A stretch of DNA of 64,000 bases from Cristatella mucedo (lineage: Eukaryota; Bryozoa; Phylactolaemata; Cristatellidae), in contig WPIO01000007.1 in NCBI GenBank assembly GCA_009760855.2, positions 10,062,501 through 10,126,500 on the forward strand, in the 5' to 3' direction. Position numbers and translations under genes: made by a program. Positions within the stretch are counted from its first letter, which is position 1; each line of letters opens with the position of its first letter. Positions 43,820 through 57,800 of this stretch are shown here, piece by piece. The notes beneath the pieces are model-generated. The model worked only from the letters and a program-made list of their open reading frames with translations, was not told the origin of the DNA and did not search any database.

Positions 43820-46800
43820 CTTAAAAAAATAATATAGTTGCTTGGCATCATTGATGCGTCATTTTCGCTAAAAGACCAGCGTCTTGCGAAGGAGTTCCTT
43901 TTTGAAGGAATAAAGATCCGTCGGTAAACTGTCACTGTAAATGCTAGATGACTACAGCAGCTCCGCAGTCAAATCCATCTGCTTTCAGCTAGGTAACATT
44001 GCAAAAATTAAAGCCTGCTTAGACAGGGCTACTACATTCAAAGTTTTCTATGCATTCACAAAATCCCCTTTCAACTTCAGTGGCCAATTAAACTCACATT
44101 TTCCTGCCGCTGCAATTAGGCGCTTACAGGTGATGCAACATTGCAGTTAGGCTCACTGCAGGGTCTTAGCCAGGGGTTATCATACGTGCACTTCTCTACC
44201 CAGGTTGTGGGTTCCAGTCTTGCAGCAGACAATCATTTGTTGAACGCTGCAAGCGTTATGATAGCCATTAAGGCTCTTCTGCAGCTATACAGATGAGGCT
44301 GCTCAAAACAGCTGATCATTACTTTTACTTTTGCTTCCTTTTTCTGTATTGAAGATCGCAGTTGCATCATTACAGAACTTCTCACAGACCTGCACCGGCT
44401 CCCAATAAAGCAGCATAATTTATTTATTATTAATTATGCTTTGTTCTTGTTGTTTATTGAATATGCTGCTACTAACCATTCGACCGTGCTTCCTTTGCAT
44501 CAAATATAAAGTGCGAGGAAAAAGATTACGTTCTCCGAGGGCGCAATTTAAAAATGCATTATTAACATTATTATGTCAATCGCTCATAGGTCACTTCATT
44601 CTCAAATTCAAGCCTACTTATCCTAATCACTTCCCAATCTGGCTAGGCATCTTACCAGCAGCTCATCTGACTAAAGTCAATTAGCTGTACCTCGAACCAA
44701 CATCACATTATTTGGAGACAATGCCTTTAGTTCATACGCTCCCAAAATCATGAGATCAATTCCAGCTGACGACACGACATTCCAAGACTTAAAACTTAAA
44801 AAAGATACTACAACTATTCTAAAATTATTCAATTTCTCATTACATTTGCTGGGTAAGAGCGAATCGTCCTTTGTGTGCTCATGCGTGCTGATACTACTTA
44901 TTGTATCACTAAAAAATCGACATGCTTCCTTTACACGGCATGCAAAGAGCATAGAAAAGAGATTTATTTATCTTATTCGCTATAGAAAATATTATAATTA
45001 CATTGAAATGGAAGCATTCTCACGCGAGTCTTCCATGTGACTATCAATACAAATTTTTCATAACTGCACCACTTTTTCACAGCCTGCACGAAGGTAGGAA
45101 ATTTAAATGATCTCACAGCGGCCATTCTTTGAACATTCTCAGACACCTTAAGAAATTGCGATGATAATTATATGTAGTGTTTAGCACCCTAGGGTAGATT
45201 ACTCTTAATTATGGCGCTTTACAACTCGCTGCAGAGAAGCAATTAACCTCTATCAGAAAGACAGTTTGCCAGTTTGTTAATTTAGTTCTTTCTAGACACT
45301 TTAGATGCGTTGTAAAAGAAGTATGATCAATTGGTTAGTGGTTACATGCACAGTCTCAAAAAGCATAATACGGTTTGAGGTAACGTGTGTGGGCGTGGCA
45401 CCGCCATCGTGTGGTTCCACCCTCCAGCCGAAGATCCACGCGCCCAACGGGCAAGCTTCATGCCGGGGCACGACTGTATCCTCGCGCATTTTCCCTTCGT
45501 GCTTGTGCGTCGGCCTGTACGCACGCTATCCACTCTCTTCCTCTGTTATAGCCACGCGCTTTGGAGCAGCATACCCGACGACTACTACACAGTCTGTACG
45601 CTTGCCCGCCTATGTCGCCTGCGTTGCCAGCTTACATTACAGCCGCCGTCTCACCCACGGCGCATCTGTGGGGGCATCGTTCATCGCTCTTCACCGCGCC
45701 GCTAGCGAGCTACACTTGCACCGTGTCAGTAAGTTAAAAATGGTTCGTGGTAAAATGCGCTGTCTGTGTGCACAAGCGCACAAAGGACTAATCACAAGGA
45801 CTCAGCAAATGCTTCGAGAAACAGGTGAGCTTTAACCTTTTTTAAATGTCGCAAAGTCAGGGATGTCCTGACGTCATCAGTCGGAAGTGACTTCCAGGCG
45901 TTGGGAGTGTACACATTAAAGGCACGGTCTCCACAGGATTTCAGATTCATTCGATGCGTGGCTAAGCTCTTTGTACACGCAAGTCAATGTAAATTTCGTA
46001 AAATTAGATTAATGTTCGTTTAATTAGAACATTTTTGAATATAATTTTGAAATAGGTTTTCATTCTTCCGACTATAAAGATTTTTCTCGATTCGCTAAGA
46101 ACTCTAAGCTTGGCAGAAAGTGGGGCGGGCTCATAAAGTAGGTCAGTGGACACTTGGGCCCGCCTTCCAAAGCGAAGTTTTAATTTTCCGGGATTTCTAT
46201 AAAAGCCTGTGATATCCGCCCGCCATTTTGGACCAGGGAATTGAATTTGGAACCGCGAGAAGCGAAAAGAGTAGAATACAAGCGTACCTACTGCAAGCAA
46301 CAACGAGAAAAGCAAGCAACGAAGGAAGCCACTCAGTGTCACATTGCCGAAACGAAACAGAAACGTTGCTTACGGCAAACCCTAATACAGCAAGAGACCG
46401 AAGAAGAAGAAGAAGAAGACCTGAAGCTTCGTTCAGTCAAGCCTCGGCGAGCGCCTCGCTTAGGAACAAGTTAAAAACAGGCAGAGGCTGAAGGTAAGGT
46501 TCGAGCGCCGCACGACCCAGGTCACGTTGTGCGGAATCCGTGCCTGGCGGTGCACTGAGCTCACCAGCTAGGCTGGACTTACTACTAGGTAAGCGTACGC
46601 TCAGGCCTGCATTGTAAGCAACACTTAAATTTACCGAGATTTTGCCACGGACATAAGCTAGCAACCGGTAGTTTATGAAAAGAAATGTGTCCTACTCACA
46701 CAAGTACGCAAAAGCACCCAAAAGACTCACGGATACTGATTAGTAGGACTGCCAGTTAGAAGAGTTCACTCAATAATGCATAGGTAAGCAAAGCAGAATA

Positions 46801-48826
46801 AAAAAGTGATGGAACTTAGGACGCTACATAAAAGCATGCCGCTGCTTGCCTTTGCACAGTATCATAGAGCACAACATTACAAAGGATAATAATAGTAATA
46901 GCATGTTTGTATAGTCCTTAGAGAACTTAATCTCTGTCCAGAAATGCTACAACTTTACTGAAAGAGAATTAAAACAATGAGTGAGTGACATGCATGGCAT
47001 CAAGCACGCAAAGCCAACAAGTATCATCTACCGTACTAAGACGTAAGTTCAACGGGTCAATGGGAGAGCTGACCGGAATGGAAACCTCTTGAGTCCAGAC
47101 TTAAATGCTGAAAAGTCATTGCCTGTAGTAACCGTAAGCAGATGTGAGTTCGAGACCTTCGCTTCGTACTATCTGAAGATCACTAAGATTTCAATGTAGG
47201 CTAAGGACAGCGAGATAATTAGAGGCCGAGGAGAGGACGGTGAGAGAGCACACTAGAAGAGCAAGGAGGTCAAGGACAGGTACAATGGTGCTGGCCACTG
47301 AAGTGGCCAGCACCATTAAATCAAGAGTTGATCAACCATTAAAATCAATCATTAAATCAAGAGTTGATGTGAGGTCAGTAGTAGGTAGTTGAGTTCCAAG
47401 CTTTGAGAACATGGTAATAGAACGTACGACCTGTGAGGCATTTAAATTTGGGGGGAAATGATCCACCATATTATAATCTAAGACTTTCCGCGGCGTTCTA
47501 AAAGACAAAGAGGCTTTCGGTAAGAAAATGATAGCCAATGACTTTATCTCGCGAAGCAAAAAGAAAGCTATTAGCACAGCCAAGTTAAGAGGAAGGTTAA
47601 GTAAGCAAGTAGCTTCAAGTAGTGGCCTAGGACGGCGAAAAATAGATAGTGCGTCAGCGAGAAAGTGTTTTGGTGGCGAGAACTGGATGTGAATAGTCGA
47701 TTCAAGCATGGGAATATCTTGCATTTGGGAGCAAGCAGGGGAGGGCAGTTTTACCTGTACGAACATCACCTCAACATTTGCAGTTTATTAATGAACATCA
47801 GCACACATAAGTTTGTATTGAGCAGAGCAATTTCTAATACAGTTGGGAATAACTTAAGGCTTAACCCTAGAATGAGTCTAGAATCATACGAGTAGCGATA
47901 GCCCGTAAACGGGTAAATTGAAATGCCAGCGAAAAGTAAGATCGAATTTCTGTAGATAATGTCATAAATTTACTGCATTCCAAGTTTCTCTCAAAAAATC
48001 GATGTTTGCAAAGCTGCTTTGGATTTAGCATATATCTGTAGTAGCTTTGTGACAGCACAAAAGTAAGGTGCTCGCTCTTTATGACCAAAGTCATGGGCTT
48101 GAATCCTTCAGTGGGTGAACCTTAAGCTCCAAATGCAAGCGTTGGTGATTACCATTAAGTGCTCTTCTGCCTCTAATCAAATGAGGCTGCTATAATGAGG
48201 CTGGTTAATCAGCTAGCACTTTTTACTTTTTAAAAGATATCTCCCAGCTGCAAAATTTCACTTTTATACCAATCAAATTAAGATAATGGAACATTGAACT
48301 CTTTAACCTAAGAATGATTCGTCCGAATCTATTCAATTCAAGAGGTCCAATAACCTCTCCATACTCTCTCACCGCCATCCTTAACCTCACTGAAGGATTT
48401 GTATATGTAGCTTCCCCCTTTTGAGACTAGAACTTTTCTTTGTTATCCACTAGAATTTCTGTGATAATGCCTGAGTTCTCAACGCCGGCTGCTATCTTTT
48501 CTGTACTGATCAATATTTAAGCCATCGACTAATGAATGCAAAATAAAAAACTCTTCCACCTAGAGTAGTCCACATGAATTATCAGAGAAGGCTGCTCTTA
48601 GGTCGTGATAAAAATTTGGTGCTGCAGACACAGATAAGCACATCTAGCGCGGAACCTGAAAGTCATTTCTATCAGCCTTTGAAGATGGGCATGACACTTG
48701 CCATGGGAGAGATGGGCCATGGGAGAGAGCCGTGGCTAGTGCTTTCTGGCACGACACCGACCGCTGACTGTTTGTTTATTGACACGCCAGATTTTACCTA
48801 AAACAATTGCTCAATCGAAATAAGAA

Positions 48827-48883
<57 letters not shown>

Positions 48884-51800
48884 TTCAAGCACTGAAAGCT
48901 GACCGAGGTTCACTGATCAGATGCAGCAAATTAAGACGTGACAGCTGTGCTGTCGTCCTGACCAACGAGTGTGCACATTAATTAGTAACTCGAAAAAGAT
49001 TTCTGAAAACTATAAAATTGCAGTTGCACTGATTACAGTGAATATTCATGGAATTTGGCAAGCAAATTAATCTGCAGTGCGAATACGTTGATACGCCGAA
49101 AGTAGGGAAGTAGGATATGGCACCAGCTACTCGCTTGCTATACAGAAGCCTATTGACTATATACGTATTTGTAAGCTCGGTATCCTCACAAATAGTTTCA
49201 CGATGCATTTCCCCTCGTGGAAAAAATTACCAGCTGTTGAGACGGCAACCGAGAAGCCCATATTGTTGATAGAGCCGTTGCTGATGAACACCAAATTAGC
49301 CTGGTTTCTGAGAGTCAGGTTTCGTGGAAGCAGCGATCCTGAGAACCTGCGAAGGTGATGGATGAGCCAGTGCAGCAAATGGTCCGCGAGCATACGCTGC
49401 TGACGGCGGGGCGGCAAGCTGTCTGGCTGCGCGACCACTCATGCAAAAATTCTGCACTCACTGGTATGCCAAGACGCCTTCACTGTATATGCTAACGGTA
49501 TCGGCGTACAGCTCGGTAGAGAATGCTTCAATTTTTAGCACAATATTGCCTTGTGTAGATGAAGCTTGCACAGTCCATGTGCAGTTGATTCCCAAAGGAT
49601 AAAAACTCGGGTAATTCGGAGATTGAATAACGCCAGAGCCGTTGACGGTGCCTCCGCAAGTCACAGGAGCTTAAAGAATGACAAATACGCTTTAGAGAAC
49701 CCAGAAAAGAGCTTACCGCAGCCCAGTCTAGCATTTTTTGGCAAGCAGAGCGCACGCACACTGTCCTCTGTGTCGCGAGGCATTATCCTGACGGAAGTCT
49801 CGATGAGAGATGCAATACAATATTAGAGAAACCCACGCAATATATAATTCATTTGTATAGCGCCATATGACAACCGAATCTCTATTCAGGCGCTTCACAT
49901 ATGCCACGGGCTGGAGCCCACAACCTCGGCAAGACCTTGATCGGATTGAGCACCTTAAACACTGGGCCTAACCAGCTCGGCAATCTTTTCATTTATAACG
50001 CAAGCCTTGTCCGGTTTGAAAGCTTAGTAGGAGCTATGCTTCATTACCTAGCTAATGGTGTAGTTATTGTTGTCACTGCGTCAGAAGCAAAACTGACAAA
50101 ATTTGTTTACAGTTAGCTTCAGATTATCATCCAACGCATGAAACAACGTAACGATTAAATGCGTGATTTGGCTAGTGCAGTTCAAACAGACACTGTTCTG
50201 GGAATTTTAATCCTAGGTGGATTTCCTGATCTTAAATGGAAATATGTTCTTCATCAAAGTACTGCAGCGCACAAAGCAAAGTCTTTTAATTCAAGTCCGA
50301 TATAATTTGCATGTTAGTGCTAGGACTAAGAGTAGACCAGAAAAGTTGGCAATCAAGACAGTTCATTATACTGCTGCATGGAGGACGGAAAGCCGATCCT
50401 TGCATCGAAATAGAACAAACAAACGGAACCAACATAATATACAATTTTTAGCAGAACGTTAGAACATATCTTTAAGCCTGTAAATGAGAAATCACTGTGC
50501 TATGCTATGAAACCACTAGCTTTTTTGAAAGCTGTGAACAGTGGAGATATTTAAGTATGATGTAAGTAAACGAGGTATAAGTATGAATAATCATTAAAAC
50601 TGTACGCAGCATACAGCATGCCCTTAAGTGAAATGACAATATAAATAATAATAAAGCTTTTATATAGCTATTGCTTCTAATCACAACTCTTTTACATAAC
50701 ATTAGAAATGACACTGTGACCTTGCTGAAAAGTGGTCGGAGAAGCATCGAGGATTAATTAAAGGTGGAGACACGAACACCCTGAGTTTCGAATCTGTCGA
50801 TGGCAGTAGATTTTTAATTTCGGAGTGGTTACCAAAAGTGTGGAAATTACGTGGAAGCACTCCAAATCAGAAGCACATGAAAAGGCGTTAGGGCCCTAAC
50901 GAGTTCTTAAACTGAATGAGATCTAACGACGAGAGAGGATGCGGTCGGTTAGAAATGGGAGCGCTTTTGGATGCGTCGGTGAGCCATGATGGCACACTAG
51001 ATAAGGTGGTTGCTTTCATGACCTCGGTCCTGAGGTCGTGGGTTCGATTCCTATGGTGGGCGATCCTTAATCGCCACTGCAAGCGGTGGTGATAGCCGTA
51101 AAGGCTCTTCTGTCGCTATGCAAAAAGAGGCTTTTGAATCAGCTAGGATTTATTTATATATTTATGCGTGGAAGCCGAAACAACTTGCATTCATAAAAAC
51201 TAAAGTCAGAGTACTCACTATTCGTCAATACCAGATATAGGTGCTGTAGTTTCGAGTTGCATGGGAATAAAAAACTCGCGTATGCCCATATCATACCCTT
51301 AGTAGAGTATGGTGAGCAATTCGCTTGTATTAACGAAGCTACATTCTGCCATCAAAACAAACACCGACAATTTTAGCTTTGAATCAAGAAAACGATATAA
51401 GTGCAATCTTGAATACTTTGTTTACAACCTCATGGCAAGTTAGGCAATGGAAAGAGTCTTCTGATGAGTAGTGACCACTTCTACAATACTACGGAGAATT
51501 AAGATTACCGTAAAGTTCCAGGGAGGAATTATTTCTAGGCCGCTAGGCAAATTTATAAAATTAAACTAACAGGTATTCGCGAATTTTCGCTGGCATACGA
51601 TATTCACCTTGAATAAACAAGACCATAATGCCAAATTATTGCTTAGGCAATTTCGCAGCCGCAATGACTCACCAACTTCAATAACCTCCTTAAAAAAAAC
51701 TGTCCAGATTAAACTTTTCATTTTTTATCTGGCCCACTGAGGGATAATCTCCACAGTGTTTACATAAGTCATTAAATCTTGTTGGCAAACACCGACCCGC

Positions 51801-54800
51801 CACTATTTCACAATTAAATGCATACTTTAATGTTGATTTTTTAGTTATATATGCAAGTTATTAAATTACATCCCCTGTTTATGACAAGACTCATAATACT
51901 GGCTATGCCGTTGCAATAGTATTATATAAATTCCGTAGGGGCCAAAGTAAGCGTTAGGTTGGCGACTCCTGTTTATGGAAGGGATGTACTCGCTCGTTGA
52001 TTCACATCCAGCCTTATGTAAGTTGATGCAAATTTTGCATTACGGACGAGTACCGAAAATCAATAGATAGCACACTACTTTGTAGTGCTGCTGATTTTTT
52101 TAGTTGATTTTTAAATGAAGTAGGCGTCTTATTTTTTAAATTTTATATACGTTTTTGCCTATAAATCAAACTTTAACTGTCTAATGACCCCTCAAATCGA
52201 CGAACAGCATGCGGAGTGCTAGTTTTGAGCGTAATAAGTAGCTTTTCTTGTATTGGGCTTCATTTATTCGACATTTCTCTGATTCTGTACATCTAATTTA
52301 GTGGTTTTGGTAAAACTCTCTCAAAACCGGCTCGGCCAGCTGATTTCCTGTATCATTTGCACGCAATCTGGTTGTCCTGTTCGAAAATAACCTTTCAATA
52401 GACGACTGCACCGTCTCCACAGTCAAGCTCGGTTAGTTTCTGATTTGTGACATTTCAAAAATTCGAACTTTCTTAGGCAAGGATACCATCGCTAAGCTGG
52501 CTCATGCATTTGATCTGTACCATCACGAGTTATATGCCTTTTACTCGGAGGTCATCTGACTTGTGAAATCGAGCTCATACAGCTGGTCCAAAAATTTGAA
52601 GCGAGCCTTGCTTGTCTTGAAGGTCCCAATGGCTATTCTACACCCCTTCCTACCAACTTGCACTGACCTTCTATCAAATTTTGTATCGATTTCAAGGTTT
52701 CACAACTACTTTGTAGATCATTTTATTTTCTAGGTTCTACCTACCTATCCGAACAACTTCCCAATTAGGTTCGGCACTGTACTACACGCTCTTCTGACTC
52801 AAGTTGTTTAACGATGCCTCGCTAAGATATAATTCAAATTTTGTAGAAACCGTGCTTTCAGTTCGTAAGCTCCAGAAGCCTAATACTCTATCCCGACTGA
52901 CGGTATGACATCTCCTGACTTAATGTTATATTAAGAGAATCTGAAACGTGCATGAGCCTCACACCATTTGCTGGACCAGTTTACACAGTCTTTTGTGTGC
53001 TTGTGGGTGGTAAAGCTTTGCATGTTCTCACTAACCAATTAACACGCTTCCTTTGCATGATAATTAAATGGATAGTGATTTATTTCTCTTTCTTTGATGC
53101 TTTTCAAATATTCTATCATGATTATCATAGAATAGCAAATGCATAAGATATTATTCTCTCTCATTCTTTGCGGCGTGAGACTTATGCTATTTGCTAATTT
53201 ATTCAAACACAAAATAAATTGCCATTTCTAACAGAAAATTTGATTGAGCAAACAAGTCTTAATAGATGGTCGGCATTGAAAAAAGGTATATACAATCCAC
53301 ACGTAATCCAAAAATCCTTAATATCAGCTTTTAGTCTATTTTAAGCGTTGTTCTGAGTTTTCGTATTTAATCAAGGCTTGGGATTCAGGTAATAAACCCC
53401 GTATTCAACCTTTAATTACTGATTTGCAAGATATTTAGTTCAGTGTATGCTCAATTATCATCAGTCGTTGAAGTTAAGATGGACCAAAGAAAAAAGGCGC
53501 AAATATGCATCAATCAAAAATAACATACGGAAACACAGCTATCGATTGTTCAGGCAGATGATTTGAATATCTTAAATCGCTAATTTGAAGACGCCCGTTC
53601 TGACTAGAAAGGGATCTTCAGAAACTAATCTGCTTCAGGTACTGCGGATTGCATCGATACTCAAGCAATGTACTAATGTCACACATAAGCAGCGGTATTT
53701 GTCTGGAAATGAGCCAGGTGAGAATTAGAAGGAGGAGAAGCCGCTAGTTACTCACTCTCAGCAGCGGAGCTAGTTGCTTGTCACAGTAACTGTAGAATTA
53801 ATTTTTTTAACATGCGGCGTAGGCAAACATGCTGGCAGTCTCTAGCCCCTCATCACTATCGGAGTACAATGAGTTAGTGACAAACGCAATTTTGGGCCAG
53901 GTGATGCTTACGAAGAGTGGAGACGGCAGCTGAGAAGCCTGTACTATTGACGGAACCTTTGCTGACGAATGTCAAGTTTGCCTTATATCCAAGAGTCAGG
54001 TTTTGCGGAGCCAGAGATCCTGAAAGCCTGAAAAAGTGAGTCAATCCACCAAGTACGTGGGGGGACCAGCTGCAGCCGGCAGTCTGTCTAGCTGCGACCG
54101 TTCTAGTTCAAATTCTAAACTTACTTATACGCCAAAATGCCTCCACTGTATATGCTTAAAATGTCGTAGTTAATCTCAGTAGAGAAAACTTTAATTTGCA
54201 AGAAAATGCTGCCATTTGCTGAGGAAGCTTGCACAGTCCATGTGCAGTTGATGCTTCGAGGATAAAAGTTTGGATAATTCGGAGATTGAATAATTCCGTT
54301 ACCGTTGACGGTGCCTCCGCATGACAATGCAGCTTGAGAAGAATAAAAGGAGGTTAGCGGCTTAGAGAAGCATACCATTTCGTAGTTTCACCATTGTATG
54401 TAGCTATCAGTGCGCGTGAACACTAGTCAGCTTGATGACGATATATTATCTTAACGAGAGCGCCCATAAGCAACGCTGCCACAGTTTTATGTAGATCTAC
54501 CCAGTGTTTCCAAACCTGCGATCCAGTTTCGTCTTTTTTGAAGGTATTGAAGGAGCTGTGGGGGAATACTATTACGAAGGCCGAGGTGCTTCCGTCAAAA
54601 TTTTAGAACTGCAAACTATGGAAATGCACTTGAAGTTAGCGCTGATTCTCATTTTACATTTTTAAATAGTGCTTAAGCAAGTAGAACATCTCCGAAAATG
54701 GTTTCAAAACATGATTCTAGAATGCTCTTTAGTGTTTTCACTGTTAAAACGTGCATCAAATTAGCTTTCATGTAAAGTGAAAAATATTTTGCATGCTATT

Positions 54801-57800
54801 TAAGATGCTGAGCTTAACACAAATTTTTGAATTAATGCTTGAAATCGCTGGTATGTTCACTAAAAAAACCTACACGTACAAAAATTTAGATACTGATAAA
54901 TCTGCCGGTCTGGACACCGACATATGTTCTTGAGAGGACGTAGAGAAGATAGGAAATAGTGGCTGTAAGGATTCCGCAAAGGCGCAGTTGTATCCTACAT
55001 GACAAGAACGCTGTATCATCCCAACAGGGCAAACCTGATCAGCGGATACAATTTACGAGTTAATATAGCGGAGCGAATCATGCCATTTAAATCACACTGT
55101 ACATATATTTTCAAGCGGAAAAGCCCTCGAGTATTTACTGAAAATCATAAGATTTAGAGGCATCCGGAAACAATGTTAAATGTAGGCAAGTAACGCCAAA
55201 AATAATGAACGAAACTCAAAGAATTTTTAGATAGTGCAACTTAGTATTCCGTTTGAGCATGGCGATGAAACTTGAAAAGTTCTTTAAGCGAGCGCTTTTT
55301 CTCTGTTTAGGCCTGAAGTGCAGCAGGCTATCACAGCAAAAATTCGTAAGCCGATCGAAGTCCATGGTATTCAAATAAAGTCAGCAGCGAGCCCAGAAAC
55401 CTTGATAAGATTGACTGAAAAAAGCTCTTAGAGAACGGGGTGAATGTTAGTACGCCTTAGTAACCTGTCGCATGCCAATACCTCGAATGCGCTTTCTAAT
55501 TTGACTGACCAGAGAATACTGTGAGACGGCTGCAAGCATGGACACGAAAAGTTGAAGCATCCTTGTCAGCTCTTTGAATTAAATCTTTAGCAATTCCATC
55601 TTGAAATTGCCCCAATTCGAAGAGGCCTTGACTTTGCTGCATGCCGGTGCTTGCAGTCTCAACCAAGAACTAATTTAGGCCCAATACTCGAGAGATAATT
55701 TTTCTGTATCAGCAAACGAATTAAAACCTAAACCCGCTGATAATTGATCTTGGGCACGTTATGCATCTAATGAGATACGAGCACAAAAAGATGCACGAGC
55801 CCATTTACTGTTGGTAGCGATCTTTTTTAAAGCCGACGGATTCCCAAATTAATTTGCTTCTAACAGCATTCCAAAGTTTTAGCTATGCGTGAAAAAGCTT
55901 TGGCACCATAGAAGTCTGTTGAATAGAAAACAATAAAATGGATCTAGAGCGAGCATGGTCGTTCGAGATTGCAAAAATCCAGCTGCGGAATCAATTTAAG
56001 GCAATTTTCACGAAGACAAATACCCATGTCATCAAAATAATCAATGCTCTATACTAATGAATACACGTACCTTGATATTGAACTGATTATAAATATGATA
56101 TTTACAAATGTGCATAAATTTTCTTTAGCGCAATAGGTCGCGACTTTTCACTTGCAGAAATGGCGTCACTCTCGGCCGCTTAAAGCAAACACCAATACAT
56201 ACAAGTTTGGGTCAACAGAAAAGCAAGCTATTTGATACAAATAGTGTTAGCCGTGTGCTACAGCAAAGCAAAAAAATATATATGTTATTTGTATAGCACC
56301 CTAAGAGAACTTTATTACTAGTGTGGCGCTTTGCATATGCCGCAGGGCTCGAATCAATGATATTCGTCGCTAAAGGCGAATAGACAATTGGCCACTGAAT
56401 AAACAATTGGCCACTGGGACAAATCGAAATTGCACACAATTTTCATACTTTATGTGAAGAAGCGTTATAAGACCACTCGTCCATGTCTTACAATTACATT
56501 TGTGATAATGGATACATATTTAGAAACAGTATGAAGAACCTGCTTCGGTCGTGAGCATTTCATGGTGACTGTCAGCTTAGTGAAGGTTTGGTGCAACTGA
56601 CCATTTTTCTTACTTTACTCCTTTGCGTTCGTAACTAGGTCAATCTCGTAAATCTGAAGATTTTTTGACCTCCCTTGTTGACCTTCATGCCATGGCTGGC
56701 TGCTTTCGGACTTCAATTACGGCTTTCATTTGCTGCCGTGTTATTTCCTTGAGATCGACTGGATTTCAAACTGCAGCTGCTAAACTAGCTGCACTCCTCA
56801 AATTACTGTTTTCGGTAAAAGATTTAAGCTGTAGTCTAAAGGATGGATGCGCAAAGCATTTACTACATTGAGTTAAAATAAAAATACAGCAGTAAATATA
56901 GGAAAATACAGCCATAGGCCATACATGACCTGACGACTATTGCAAAAGCTAAACCTATTCCTCGACACGAATTTAAGGGAACGTATAGATTTTCTGTTAT
57001 GCTAACCGATGACATTTCGACATAATGGTATTTTAGAGATTTAATGGATTAGAAGGCTGGGACGTCATGTCCAACAGAAACTATGCTGCGCCAAAGTGAA
57101 GCATACACAGAAGTTCTTCCGGCCGCCTAAACAATTAAACACCTCAATTTCTAACGTTTCCAAGCAGAAAATGTATACGTCATTATCTAGAAACTAACCT
57201 GTTGGGAGTATAACGAATGTCACGGCTATTACAGAAAATACAATGATTAATCCGGCTGAACCCCGAGCAATCCACTGATCAGGGCAATCACCTTAATGAT
57301 AATAGGCCAGCAAAATTTCAGGATTTCTGCAAGTTAGCTGGTTCCATAGCCACAGTCACAATAGTTTTTATATTCATTTTATCGCGTGGAGCAGAGTTAA
57401 ATGCCATGATTTCCTCAAGCTCCAGCATTATAGGCTACGAATATTCAACGGACAATGCAATTCTGGTCTTGACGATACTTACCAACGGTGGAGACGGCTA
57501 CTAAAAATCCCGTACTATTGACAGTGCCGTTGGTGACGAATATCAAGTTTGCCTGATATCCAAGAGTCAGGTTTCGAGGAGCCACAGATCCCGAGAGCCT
57601 GCGAAGGCGAGTCAATGCATCTGGTGATCCTTGGGAACACTCAACGTGCAAATGTTTACTTCGCATGCTTTTAAAAATTCTAGACTCACTGATATGCCAA
57701 GATGCCTCCACTGTAGATGCTCAAGATGTCGTAGTTAGCCTCAGTGGAAAACGCTTGAATTTTCAAGAAGATGTTGCTTGCTGCTGAGGAGGCTTGCACA

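Larger units (their letters stand above)
43930..44990 (+). mobile_element. LINE A relic with two nested insertions (intron)
   Basis: Plus-strand LINE A starting at 'LDDYSSSAVKSICFQLGNIAKI' (frame 43941-44150). Coding similarity runs to 'ctgcaccggctcccaataaa' at about 44415 and resumes at 44575 with 'tcataggtcacttcattctc'. A SINE2 copy lies at 44158-44340 and a separate LINE A tail at 44425-44572. The whole complex sits in the last intron of the CUB/PAN gene. Confidence 0.8.

Noticed and set aside
49528-49826. Overlapping frames of 77 and 86 codons over the CUB3 exon
   Set aside because: Shadow frames of the CUB3 coding exon. They lack domain similarity and cross its splice sites.
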